Source of the DNA: CAYFVU01 sp964346645
GTDB taxonomy: Bacteria; Spirochaetota; Spirochaetia; DSM-16054; Sediminispirochaetaceae
DNA: 64,000 nucleotides
Assembly: GCA_964346645.1 (NCBI GenBank)
Contig: CAYFVU010000004.1
Location: 9,830-73,829, forward strand
Direction: 5' to 3'
Below, one piece after another: positions 8,156-15,234 of the stretch. Position numbers and translations under genes: made by a program. Positions within the stretch are counted from its first letter, which is position 1. Every line of letters begins with the position of its first letter. The notes under the pieces are model-generated. The model searched no databases. It saw only the letters and a program-made list of their open reading frames with translations, and was not told the DNA's origin.

Positions 8156-9184
8156 ATGGAAAAAGAACTGACAGCCGGAATAATCGGCGCAGGCAGGATC
8201 GGACGTCTCCACGCGCAGAATCTCACCAGAAGGATTTCGGGAGTACGGGTAAAGACCGTTTCCGACGTCATCTTAAAAGCAGCCGAGAGCTGTGCACATG
8301 AGCTCGGTATTCCCCGTGCGGCAGAGGAGACGAAGGAAATAATGGAGGACGACGAGATAGATTTCGTCGTAATCTGCTCGAGCACCGACACGCACGCAGA
8401 GTTCATGAAGCAGGCAGCCCGAGCGGGCAAGCACATCTTCTGCGAGAAACCGATTGCGTTAGAACTCGCGGGGATCGACGAGGCACTCGAGGAGATCGAC
8501 GCGCACGGGGTAAAGCTGCAGATCGGCTTCAATCGGCGCTTCGATGCGAATTTCGCCCGCATGAGGGAGCACATAACCGCCGGCAGGATCGGAGATCCCC
8601 ACATATTGCGAATCACGAGCCGGGATCCCGAGCCGCCCCCCATAGAGTACGTCAAGGTATCAGGCGGAATCTTCGTCGACATGATGATTCACGACTTCGA
8701 CATGGCCAGATACCTCGTCGGAGACGAGGTTGAGGAGGTTTACACGAACGCCTCGGTGTTGATAGACCCCAAAATAGGCGAGGCGGGGGATGTGGACACA
8801 GCCATAGTCTCTCTCAAATTCAAGAACGGGGCAATAGGAACAATCGACAACAGCCGGAAGGCGATATACGGTTACGATCAACGGGCGGAAGTCTTCGGCG
8901 GCAAGGGAATGGTCAACAGCGACAACATCACACCCAACCGCATACACGTGTCTACAGAGGAACAGATTTCGGAGGATGTACCACTCCACTTCTTCGTAGA
9001 GAGATATACCGAATCCTTCGTAGAGGAGATGAGGCGCTTCATACAGTCGGTACGGGAAGATGCGCCGGTAGCAGTAACGGGGAGGGACGGAAAATACCCG
9101 GTGGTCATGGGCTTAGCCGCGACGAAGTCTTACCGGGAACACCGTACGGTCAAACTCTCCGAGATAGACCCGTCTCTCTCCTGA
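8156..9184 (+). CDS. iolG: Inositol 2-dehydrogenase (Gfo/Idh/MocA family)
   Basis: 342 residues from ATG 8156, chosen because AGAGGAGGA lies 8 bases before it; the longer frame from 8132 would start inside the preceding gene. GAGRIGRLHAQN binds NAD; CEKPI carries the catalytic-site Lys; SRDPEPPPIEYVKVSGGIF followed by HDFDMARYLVG, GEAGDVDTA and GTIDNSRKAIYGYDQR are the hallmarks of myo-inositol 2-dehydrogenase rather than other Gfo/Idh enzymes. Converts myo-inositol to scyllo-inosose with NAD. Last gene of the LacI operon; the kinase-fusion operon begins 39 bases later with its own promoter. Confidence 0.85.
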   Translation: MEKELTAGIIGAGRIGRLHAQNLTRRISGVRVKTVSDVILKAAESCAHELGIPRAAEETKEIMEDDEIDFVVICSSTDTHAEFMKQAARAGKHIFCEKPIALELAGIDEALEEIDAHGVKLQIGFNRRFDANFARMREHITAGRIGDPHILRITSRDPEPPPIEYVKVSGGIFVDMMIHDFDMARYLVGDEVEEVYTNASVLIDPKIGEAGDVDTAIVSLKFKNGAIGTIDNSRKAIYGYDQRAEVFGGKGMVNSDNITPNRIHVSTEEQISEDVPLHFFVERYTESFVEEMRRFIQSVREDAPVAVTGRDGKYPVVMGLAATKSYREHRTVKLSEIDPSLS

Positions 9185-9222
9185 ACGAGTCTCTTTCCTG
9201 AAACCAGCGATTCGCATTTTTC

Positions 9223-9251
9223 TTGTCAGGATAGAACAACGATCGTATAAT
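9223..9251 (+). promoter_or_regulatory. Sigma-70 promoter of the ABC-kinase/response-regulator operon
   Basis: TTGTCA (9223-9228), 17-base spacer, TATAAT (9246-9251). Predicted start about 9258, only ~8 bases before the ATG at 9266, with no Shine-Dalgarno: a near-leaderless transcript. Confidence 0.7.
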
Positions 9252-9265
9252 GGACATCATCTCTT

Positions 9266-10753
9266 ATGTCTAATGCACAGGCGGCTCATACGGACCAAAA
9301 TCATTCTTCCATAACCCCCATATCCTACTGCCCCGAGCCCACCTCCGCCCATGAGGACAGCCCGATCATCACGACCCGCAATCTGAACGTGACCTTCAAG
9401 AACGTGCACGCTCTCTCCGGAGTAAACCTCCAGGTTAATCCGGGAGAGATTCTCGGCCTTTTAGGTGACAACGGTGCGGGAAAATCTACCCTAGTGGAAA
9501 CCATCATGGGATTACAGAAGAGATATTCCGGAGAAATCTATATTCAGGGAAAACAGGTTTCACAACCTTCGGTCCAAAAACTCAGAGAGTCGGGTGTGGA
9601 AATCGCCTACCAGAGTTCGGCACTCAACTCCTGTATGAAGGTGTGGCAGAACTTCTTCATGGGAAAGGAGATCACGAAACAGATCGGTCCCTTTCGCTTC
9701 CTCGATAAACGCCGAATGAGGGAGAAAACACGGTATTTCCTCAAAAAACACGGTCTCGACATGCCATTCTCCGTCAACACCCCGGTCGGCAAGCTCTCGG
9801 GCGGACAGAGAAGAATACTCTCGATCCTCAGGGCCTACCATTTTGCACGTACACTGCTCATACTCGATGAGCCGACTGCCGCATTGAGCGAGCACGAGGT
9901 AGAGATCGTGTTGAATCTCGTGAGAAAGGCAAAATCAGAAGGCATCGCCGTCATTTTCATTACCCATAAGGAACACGAGGTATTCGAGATCGCAGACAGG
10001 TTTTTCGTTCTTTACCAGGGGAATGAATACATGGTCATAAGCAGGAAATACATACTGCTGAATAGAATCAACTCTCTGCTCATCTCATCGCGCGTGTTGG
10101 CGGTGCAGGATATTGCGGCCGAAATCGTGCAGCAATTCTCCGAACCCCTTCGCAACATGCGGGCGAATGCAGAAAAACTCAAGTACGATTTCGATGTAAT
10201 CAACGACAGAGAGCTCTTCGATGAACTGATAGACACCATTATGAGCGAAATCCGCAGTCTCACTTCGGTGATCTACCACCTCTCTCACCTTTCGGATGAA
10301 CCTCAGGTCAACAGGGAGGAAATTTCTATTCGCTCGCTGATAGAGTCGATCATGTATGAAATTCCCCATCACATACGTAGACATGTAGATTTCGATCTAC
10401 GAGTCGATAGCGAATTGAGTTTCAATTTAGACAGGGATATAATTAAACAGGTCCTCTTGAACCTCGTCGTAAACGCCATCGAGGCCTCGGAAGAGCGAGG
10501 TCTGCTGACCATTTCGGCCGAAAGGGACCCAAAACGTGCACAAAGCCTGGTGATTCTCATAAAGGACAGAGGCAAGGGAATGGATGCACAGACCCTGCAG
10601 GAGATTTTTAACCCCTTTTTTACCACGAAGACCTCCAATTCGGGCCTCGGTCTATCCATCGTATACAAGCTGCTCGAGTTAGAAGATGGTTCGATAGACG
10701 TGTGCTCGGCTCCGGGAGAGGGTACGGAGTTTCGGGTCTATCTGCACCGGTAG
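9266..10753 (+). CDS. Fusion: sugar ABC-transporter ATPase + histidine-kinase core lacking the phospho-His
   Basis: 495 residues. Residues ~35-255 are an RbsA/FrcA-like transporter ATPase with intact Walker A GDNGAGKST (67-75), signature LSGGQ (177-181), Walker B LLILDE (197-202) and H-loop His234. Residues ~268-495 are a histidine-kinase core with no membrane segment. In the dimerisation helix the expected H-E-x-x-N-P is VQQFSEP: the phospho-acceptor is Gln289 (codon CAG, 10130-10132) and the N of NP is Glu293, so this is not one sequencing error. The ATPase lobe is intact: NLVVNAIEA (Asn403), DRGKG (434-438), FNPFF, GLGLSIVYKL. The ABC part closely resembles the transporter ATPase at 12141 (both have FFMG..., GPF(R/K)FLDK(R/K)(R/K)M). 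It precedes an NtrC regulator by 19 bases. Inferred role: kinase-donor half of a split sensor docked on the ABC permease. Confidence 0.92.
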   Translation: MSNAQAAHTDQNHSSITPISYCPEPTSAHEDSPIITTRNLNVTFKNVHALSGVNLQVNPGEILGLLGDNGAGKSTLVETIMGLQKRYSGEIYIQGKQVSQPSVQKLRESGVEIAYQSSALNSCMKVWQNFFMGKEITKQIGPFRFLDKRRMREKTRYFLKKHGLDMPFSVNTPVGKLSGGQRRILSILRAYHFARTLLILDEPTAALSEHEVEIVLNLVRKAKSEGIAVIFITHKEHEVFEIADRFFVLYQGNEYMVISRKYILLNRINSLLISSRVLAVQDIAAEIVQQFSEPLRNMRANAEKLKYDFDVINDRELFDELIDTIMSEIRSLTSVIYHLSHLSDEPQVNREEISIRSLIESIMYEIPHHIRRHVDFDLRVDSELSFNLDRDIIKQVLLNLVVNAIEASEERGLLTISAERDPKRAQSLVILIKDRGKGMDAQTLQEIFNPFFTTKTSNSGLGLSIVYKLLELEDGSIDVCSAPGEGTEFRVYLHR

Positions 10754-10772
10754 CATGGGGAGAGGCAGCGAT

Positions 10773-12137
10773 ATGAGAAGAATACTGGTTGTAGACGACG
10801 AACAGAACATGTGTAAGATTCTCAAGATCCTATTCGAGAAGGACGGCTTTTCCGTCGATACCGCCAACAGCGGTTCTTCTGCGCTCGAGACCATGGAACG
10901 CTCACCGGCGGACCTCGTAATCGCCGACCTCAAGATGCCCGACATGGACGGCATAGAGCTGCTGAAAAGCATGACCGGTTCCGGCTTCAGAGTACCGTTC
11001 ATAATCATCTCCGCCTACGGTACGATCAACTCGGCGGTCGAGGCGATGAAGCTCGGAGCCCAGGACTTTATAACCAAACCCTTCAACAAGAATCTCATCC
11101 GTCACCGGGTAGGCAGGATCATACACCAACTCGAAAGTCCCTCGAAAAGACCTCAACACCTCTCCCTTCTCGAGAAGAGCTCGAACCGACGCCGCATAAT
11201 ATACGAATCCGATTCGATGAGGGAGGTAATGGAGACGGTGCAGCGCATCGCCGCCATTCCTCGACCCGTCATGCTGCTCGGAGAAAGCGGTGCGGGAAAG
11301 GAGATGATAGCAACCGAAATTCACTCCCTGTTCGAAGGAGAGGAGGAACTCCCGTTCGTGAGCATCAACTGCCCTGCGCTCCCCGAATCGCTCTTCGAGA
11401 GTGAGCTCTTCGGCTACCGAAAGGGAGCCTTCACCGGCGCTGCATCGAACTACAAAGGTAAGCTCAAACTATCCGACGGAGGCACCCTCTTTCTCGACGA
11501 AATCGCAGAGCTCCCGTTTTCCATACAGGCCAAATTCCTGCGCTTTCTCGAGGACAAGAACTTTATCCCCCTCGGCGGAACGGAAAAGGTGCAGGTCGAC
11601 TCTCGCGTTATCTGTGCGACCAACAAGGATCCCCAGACAATGGTCGAGCAGGGACAGTTTCGCAAGGATCTCTATTACCGGCTCAACACCATCGTCATAC
11701 GAATACCGCCTCTGAGAGAACGAAAGGAGGACATCTCGCCGATGGTGGAGTACTTCAACACCCGCTTCTCCGAGGAGCTCAGCATCGAGCAGAAACACTT
11801 TTCCGATGAGGTAATAGAGGCGTTTATCGATTATTCGTGGCCGGGAAACGTGAGGGAGCTCAAGAACATCGTCGAGCGTATCTTTCTCATGAGCAACGAC
11901 AGAGTCATCGAGCGCAAGGATATCCCGCAAGAGATTCTGGATGCCCACCAGGGAGGTGAGCATCCGGAATCGTCAACGGATACCGCCCAATCGGATATCA
12001 TTGCGCACACGGAGAGACAGATGCTCAAAGATGCCCTCGATGCCACACAGTGGAATCTCACCCAAGCCGCTCAGAAACTCGGCATCTCCCGCAGCGCAAT
12101 ACGATGGAGGATACGCAAGTACGGGCTCCGGCGATAG
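10773..12137 (+). CDS. NtrC-family sigma-54-dependent response regulator
   Basis: 454 residues from ATG 10773 (GGGGAGAGGC upstream; the ATG at 10755 would place the Shine-Dalgarno inside the gene). Receiver domain: VVDDEQN acidic pair, phospho-Asp in VIADLKMPDMDG (Asp52) and Lys of FITKPF. AAA+ domain: Walker A GESGAGKE and the sigma-54 contact loop GAFTGA (about 218-223), then GTLFLDEIAELP and R-fingers in LYYRLN. C-terminus: Fis-type helix-turn-helix (ATQWNLTQAAQKLGISRSAIRWRIRKYG). Operon partner of the ABC-kinase fusion. A sigma-54 promoter precedes the binding-protein gene (15077-15092), the probable target. Converges on the transporter ATPase gene with a 3-base gap and no terminator. Confidence 0.95.
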   Translation: MRRILVVDDEQNMCKILKILFEKDGFSVDTANSGSSALETMERSPADLVIADLKMPDMDGIELLKSMTGSGFRVPFIIISAYGTINSAVEAMKLGAQDFITKPFNKNLIRHRVGRIIHQLESPSKRPQHLSLLEKSSNRRRIIYESDSMREVMETVQRIAAIPRPVMLLGESGAGKEMIATEIHSLFEGEEELPFVSINCPALPESLFESELFGYRKGAFTGAASNYKGKLKLSDGGTLFLDEIAELPFSIQAKFLRFLEDKNFIPLGGTEKVQVDSRVICATNKDPQTMVEQGQFRKDLYYRLNTIVIRIPPLRERKEDISPMVEYFNTRFSEELSIEQKHFSDEVIEAFIDYSWPGNVRELKNIVERIFLMSNDRVIERKDIPQEILDAHQGGEHPESSTDTAQSDIIAHTERQMLKDALDATQWNLTQAAQKLGISRSAIRWRIRKYGLRR

Positions 12138-12140
12138 GGC

Positions 12141-12959
12141 CTATTCTCCGTACTTCTTTGATCTTCCCGCGATAATCTCCACCAGCTCTTTCGCATCGGT
12201 GCCTTCCTTGTTGATGTTCGCGTAGTTCTGCCCGTGGCGCAGGACCACGAAGCGATCCGAGACGCCGTATGCCTCGTAGGCGTTGTGGGTGATCAGGATG
12301 ACCGAAAGCCCCCGGTTCTTCGCCTGCTCCACCAGGCTGAGCACCCACTCGGTTTCCATAACCGAAAGGGCTGCAGTGGGCTCATCGAGGATGAGGAGCC
12401 GAGCACCGAAGTAGTGAGCCCTGCCGATGGATATCGCCTGACGCTCGCCGCCGGAGAGGAAGTTGACCGACTCCTGCATTCCCCGTATGTTTTCCAGCCC
12501 CACATTTTCCATGAACTGAGCTGAGATATCGTTCATCTTCTTCTTGTCGAGAAACTTGAACGGCCCCACTTTCTTTTCGAGCTCGCGCCCCATAAAAAAG
12601 TTACGCGAAATGTTGAGCAGATTGACGAGGGCCAGATTCTGATAGGCAGTTTCTATACCGGTATCACGGGCTTCTTTCGGTGAGTGGAACTTTACCCGTT
12701 CTCCCGCGAAGTAGATCCTCCCTTTGTCCGGCGTGTGGAACCCGTTTATAAGCTTAATGAGGGTGGACTTTCCCGCTCCGTTGTCGCCGAGCAAACCCAC
12801 TACTTCATTTTGATTGACATAGAAGTCCACATCGTCGACGGCGCAGACCTTGCCGTTCGAGAAGGTCTTCGTCACGCCCTCCATATACAACAGATACTCA
12901 CCGTAATTAATCGGCTCTACTCTTTCGCTTTCATTTTTTTCATTAACCGCAGTACTCAT
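12141..12959 (-). CDS. Sugar ABC transporter ATPase (single-domain, RbsA/FrcA type)
   Basis: 272 residues, one nucleotide-binding domain (RbsA has two). All motifs intact: Walker A GDNGAGKST (58-66), LSGGE (168-172), LLILDEPTAAL (188-198), H-loop His225. Short C-terminal tail ends AGRSKKYGE with no kinase part, unlike its two neighbours. It follows the permease by 9 bases with an AGGAGA site. It is clearly paralogous to the ABC half of the fusion at 9266, so the transporter has three possible ATPase partners for a single permease gene. Confidence 0.93.
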   Translation of the reverse strand: MSTAVNEKNESERVEPINYGEYLLYMEGVTKTFSNGKVCAVDDVDFYVNQNEVVGLLGDNGAGKSTLIKLINGFHTPDKGRIYFAGERVKFHSPKEARDTGIETAYQNLALVNLLNISRNFFMGRELEKKVGPFKFLDKKKMNDISAQFMENVGLENIRGMQESVNFLSGGERQAISIGRAHYFGARLLILDEPTAALSVMETEWVLSLVEQAKNRGLSVILITHNAYEAYGVSDRFVVLRHGQNYANINKEGTDAKELVEIIAGRSKKYGE

Positions 12960-12968
12960 CTCTCTCTC

Positions 12969-13955
12969 CTACTCTCCGATGATTCTCATTCGAATCTTGG
13001 TATTCATGATTACCGATACTACCAGTACGACGCCTATGAAGCCCCGGTACCAATACGACGGCGCTCCGGCGAGGATGAGTCCGCTTCGCAGCATTGCTAT
13101 GAGGAAGGCCCCGAGGAAGGCACCTATGATGCTTCCGTAGCCGCCCTTAAGGAGTGCACCGCCGATTACACACGAGGCAATCGCCTCGAGCTCGTGCAGC
13201 TGCCCGGCGGTTGGATCGATGCTGTAGAACCTGCCGAACATGGTGAATCCTGCGAGTCCGGCCATGAGGGAACTGAAGACGAAGTTAGTGTACTTTATTC
13301 TTTTTACGTTTATTCCTACGGCCTTCGCCGTTCCCTCGCTGCCTCCGACCGCTGCGGTGTGGTTGCCGAACCTGGTCGAGGTGAGCACGATCGTGAAAAG
13401 CACGGTGAGGGCTATGAGCCAGATGCTCGCGGCCCTGAGTCCTCCCAAGCTTTGTATCTGTGTGCCGAGCATGTTCAGCACCCAGTTCTCCTGTCCGACG
13501 TACTCGATGGGAAAGCCCCCCGAGACCGCGAGAATGACTCCGCGGTAGAACATCAGTCCGCCGAGCGTCACGATAAACGAAGGGATGCCGGTCTTCAATA
13601 CGATGAAGCCGTTGAACAGGCCGATCAAGACTCCCACACCAAGGGCCAGAAAAAAGGCGATGATGAACGGTATGCCGATATTTGCCAGGAGCGCCCCAAC
13701 CATGGGAACCACCGCGAAGACAGAGCCCACCGAGAGGTCGAACTCGCCGGAGACCATGAGCATACAGACCCCGATGGCAATGATGCCGAGCTCCGACGTC
13801 ATGGTGAGGATACCGTTCAGGTTGCCCCAAGAGAGAAAGTGCGGCGCTATTATCGAGAAGATGACCATTATCCCCAGTACACCGATAATAGCCCCGATTT
13901 CTTTCAGCTGAAAAACGCTGCTGGAAAGAATGCTTTTCTTTTCAGTATCTCCCAT
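12969..13955 (-). CDS. Sugar ABC transporter permease (RbsC family)
   Basis: 328 residues with about nine to ten hydrophobic segments. Family signatures: SGEFDLSVGSVFA, IPSFIVTLGGLMFYRGV and the coupling-loop region GGSEGTAKAVGINVKRIKYTNFVFSS, followed by GRFYSIDPTAGQLHELEAIASCVIGGALLKGGYGS. Such permeases act as homodimers, each protomer docking one ATPase domain. GAGGA lies 6 bases before the ATG. It is separated from the upstream binding-protein gene by a strong hairpin terminator. Confidence 0.93.
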   Translation of the reverse strand: MGDTEKKSILSSSVFQLKEIGAIIGVLGIMVIFSIIAPHFLSWGNLNGILTMTSELGIIAIGVCMLMVSGEFDLSVGSVFAVVPMVGALLANIGIPFIIAFFLALGVGVLIGLFNGFIVLKTGIPSFIVTLGGLMFYRGVILAVSGGFPIEYVGQENWVLNMLGTQIQSLGGLRAASIWLIALTVLFTIVLTSTRFGNHTAAVGGSEGTAKAVGINVKRIKYTNFVFSSLMAGLAGFTMFGRFYSIDPTAGQLHELEAIASCVIGGALLKGGYGSIIGAFLGAFLIAMLRSGLILAGAPSYWYRGFIGVVLVVSVIMNTKIRMRIIGE

Positions 13956-13993
13956 ATCACGTCCTCATGTTCTTGTATTCTTGTTACTTAGAT

Positions 13994-14028
13994 AAAAAAT
14001 GTTCGGGGAGACGGAAGCCTCCCCGAAC
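13994..14028 (-). terminator. Intra-operon attenuator between binding protein and permease
   Basis: On the minus strand a 10-base-pair stem (arms 14028-14019 and 14010-14001, GTTCGGGGAG with its complement) with an 8-base loop is followed by ATTTTTT. It lies just after the binding-protein stop and should make the binding protein more abundant than permease and ATPase. Confidence 0.85.
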
Positions 14029-14046
14029 GATCAGACCCGGCAGATT

Positions 14047-15042
14047 TTACCGAATACCCTTCTGGACCATTTCCATCATGATATCCACGTTCTCCTGTGT
14101 GATGATGGAGGGGCCGGTCAGTACGTCGCCCTTCGGGGCAAAGCCGTACATGTTGTAGAGGTTGAGAAAGCCGATGGGCAGGAATGCCTGCAGCCAGGGC
14201 TCCTGTCCGGAGGCGAACAGCATGTGCCCGTCCGCGATGGCGTTCATCATACGCTCACTGGTGTCGATCGAGCAGAGGCTGTACTTGTCGAACCAGCCCT
14301 TGTCCTCGAAGAGAGAGAGAGTCGGGTGGGCGCCGAGCGGGCCGAGGGTAAAGACCAGGTCGGTGTCGGGGTTCTTGGTCAGGTAAGCTTCGAGGGCCTG
14401 GTAGTTCTCCGCCTGGTTCGGCTTACCGGCGAGTTTCTCCACCTTTACGCCGGCTTCTTTCGTTGCATCGGCAAAACCCTTTGCTCTCGCCTCGAGTCCG
14501 GCGTGGCCAACCTCGTGTATCAGCACTACCGCGCTCTTGAGGTCGTCGCCCATCATCTTGAGCGCCTGCTCGCCGGATCCGTAGCCTGCCTCGTACTCTT
14601 TCTGTCCCACGTAGCAGAGGTAGTCGAACCTCTCGTCGGTCACATTGACGGTGATGAGGGGAATGCCCTTCTCATGAATTTTCTTGATCGGTTCTTCCAT
14701 AGCCCTCGCATTGGGAATCGTGAGGACGATGCCGTCCGGATTTGCCGAAATCGCGGTGTTGAGCATGTCGACCTGCTTCTGCACGTCGTACTTAGCCGGA
14801 CCGAGCCACTTCACCTCCGTGTCGGCGTAGTAACTCTTTGCAGCCTCTATACCGTTGTTGAACACGCCGCCCCACCAGGGATCACCGGGACCTCCGTGGG
14901 TAACCACGTAATAGGTATATCCTCCTCCCTTCTTGGCAGCCTCCATCTGCTCTGTGGGTTGCTCTTTTTGACCTCCCGCAAAAACACCTGCAACGGAGAA
15001 GATCAAGAAAAGAGAAAGCACCATTACTGTAAGTCGTCTCAT
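14047..15042 (-). CDS. Periplasmic sugar/cyclitol-binding protein (Peripla_BP_4 type)
   Basis: 331 residues from ATG 15042; AGGAGG is 8 bases upstream, which excludes the GTG at 15051. Signal peptide MRRLTVMVLSLFLIFSVAGVFA is followed by GGQKEQ, a spirochaete-like processing region without a lipobox Cys. The mature part is a type I periplasmic binding fold: YYVVTHGGPGDPWWGGV, DVQKQVDMLNTAISANPDGIVLTIPN, IPLITVNVTD, SIDTSERMMNAIADGHM. It has the DPWWGGVFNNG pattern of ribose/inositol-type binders. Transcribed from a sigma-54 promoter at 15077-15092, with a possible read-through from the kinase fusion gene upstream. Ligand inferred to be inositol or a derivative from the surrounding genes. Confidence 0.92.
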   Translation of the reverse strand: MRRLTVMVLSLFLIFSVAGVFAGGQKEQPTEQMEAAKKGGGYTYYVVTHGGPGDPWWGGVFNNGIEAAKSYYADTEVKWLGPAKYDVQKQVDMLNTAISANPDGIVLTIPNARAMEEPIKKIHEKGIPLITVNVTDERFDYLCYVGQKEYEAGYGSGEQALKMMGDDLKSAVVLIHEVGHAGLEARAKGFADATKEAGVKVEKLAGKPNQAENYQALEAYLTKNPDTDLVFTLGPLGAHPTLSLFEDKGWFDKYSLCSIDTSERMMNAIADGHMLFASGQEPWLQAFLPIGFLNLYNMYGFAPKGDVLTGPSIITQENVDIMMEMVQKGIR

Positions 15043-15076
15043 ATAAGACACCTCCTAAGATTTTTGAAAATTATAT

Positions 15077-15092
15077 TGCAACTTTTGTGCCA
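15077..15092 (-). promoter_or_regulatory. Sigma-54 (-24/-12) promoter of the binding-protein gene
   Basis: Minus strand reads TGGCAC-AAAAG-TTGCA, an exact match to the consensus TGGCAC-N5-TTGCA, with the invariant GG and GC 12 bases apart. Predicted start about 15066; the ATG is 24 bases on and has AGGAGG between. An NtrC-type activator is encoded 3 kb away in the same locus. Confidence 0.9.
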
Positions 15093-15186
15093 ACAGGCAT
15101 ATTTTTTAATAAATTTTATAACTTATTACAATTCAACAAATTATATTTGTTTAGCGAGGCATGGTTACGAAGACGGTTCGACAAGT

Positions 15187-15222
15187 GGCTGTTAAAGACC
15201 GGCGACCGGCTGTCAACAGCCG
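15187..15222. promoter_or_regulatory. Inverted repeat, candidate enhancer site for the NtrC-type regulator
   Basis: GGCTGT-CA-ACAGCC (15209-15222) is a perfect 6-base-pair dyad about 145 bases upstream of the sigma-54 start, with a related half site GGCTGTTAA at 15187-15195 (about 20 bases away, two helical turns). The spacing is typical of sigma-54 enhancer sites. It is not followed by a T-run in either direction, so a terminator is unlikely. Confidence 0.5.
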
Positions 15223-15234
15223 CTATACTGGACG

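Noticed and set aside
9266..10753. First fusion as a simple pseudo-kinase or sequencing artefact at the missing His
   Set aside because: Several positions of the H-box differ (Gln for His, Glu for Asn), the frame is intact and the catalytic lobe is conserved, so selection rather than error is likely.
12684..13991. Long open frames opposite the transporter genes (also 44343-46238, 33738-35132 and 48923-50581 on the plus strand)
   Set aside because: GC-rich codon bias leaves the antisense frames open. The opposite strand has clear family motifs in every case; these do not.
15209..15222. GGCTGT-CA-ACAGCC as terminator of the second kinase fusion
   Set aside because: No T-run follows on either strand, and the hairpin loop would be very short. 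An enhancer-like site fits better.
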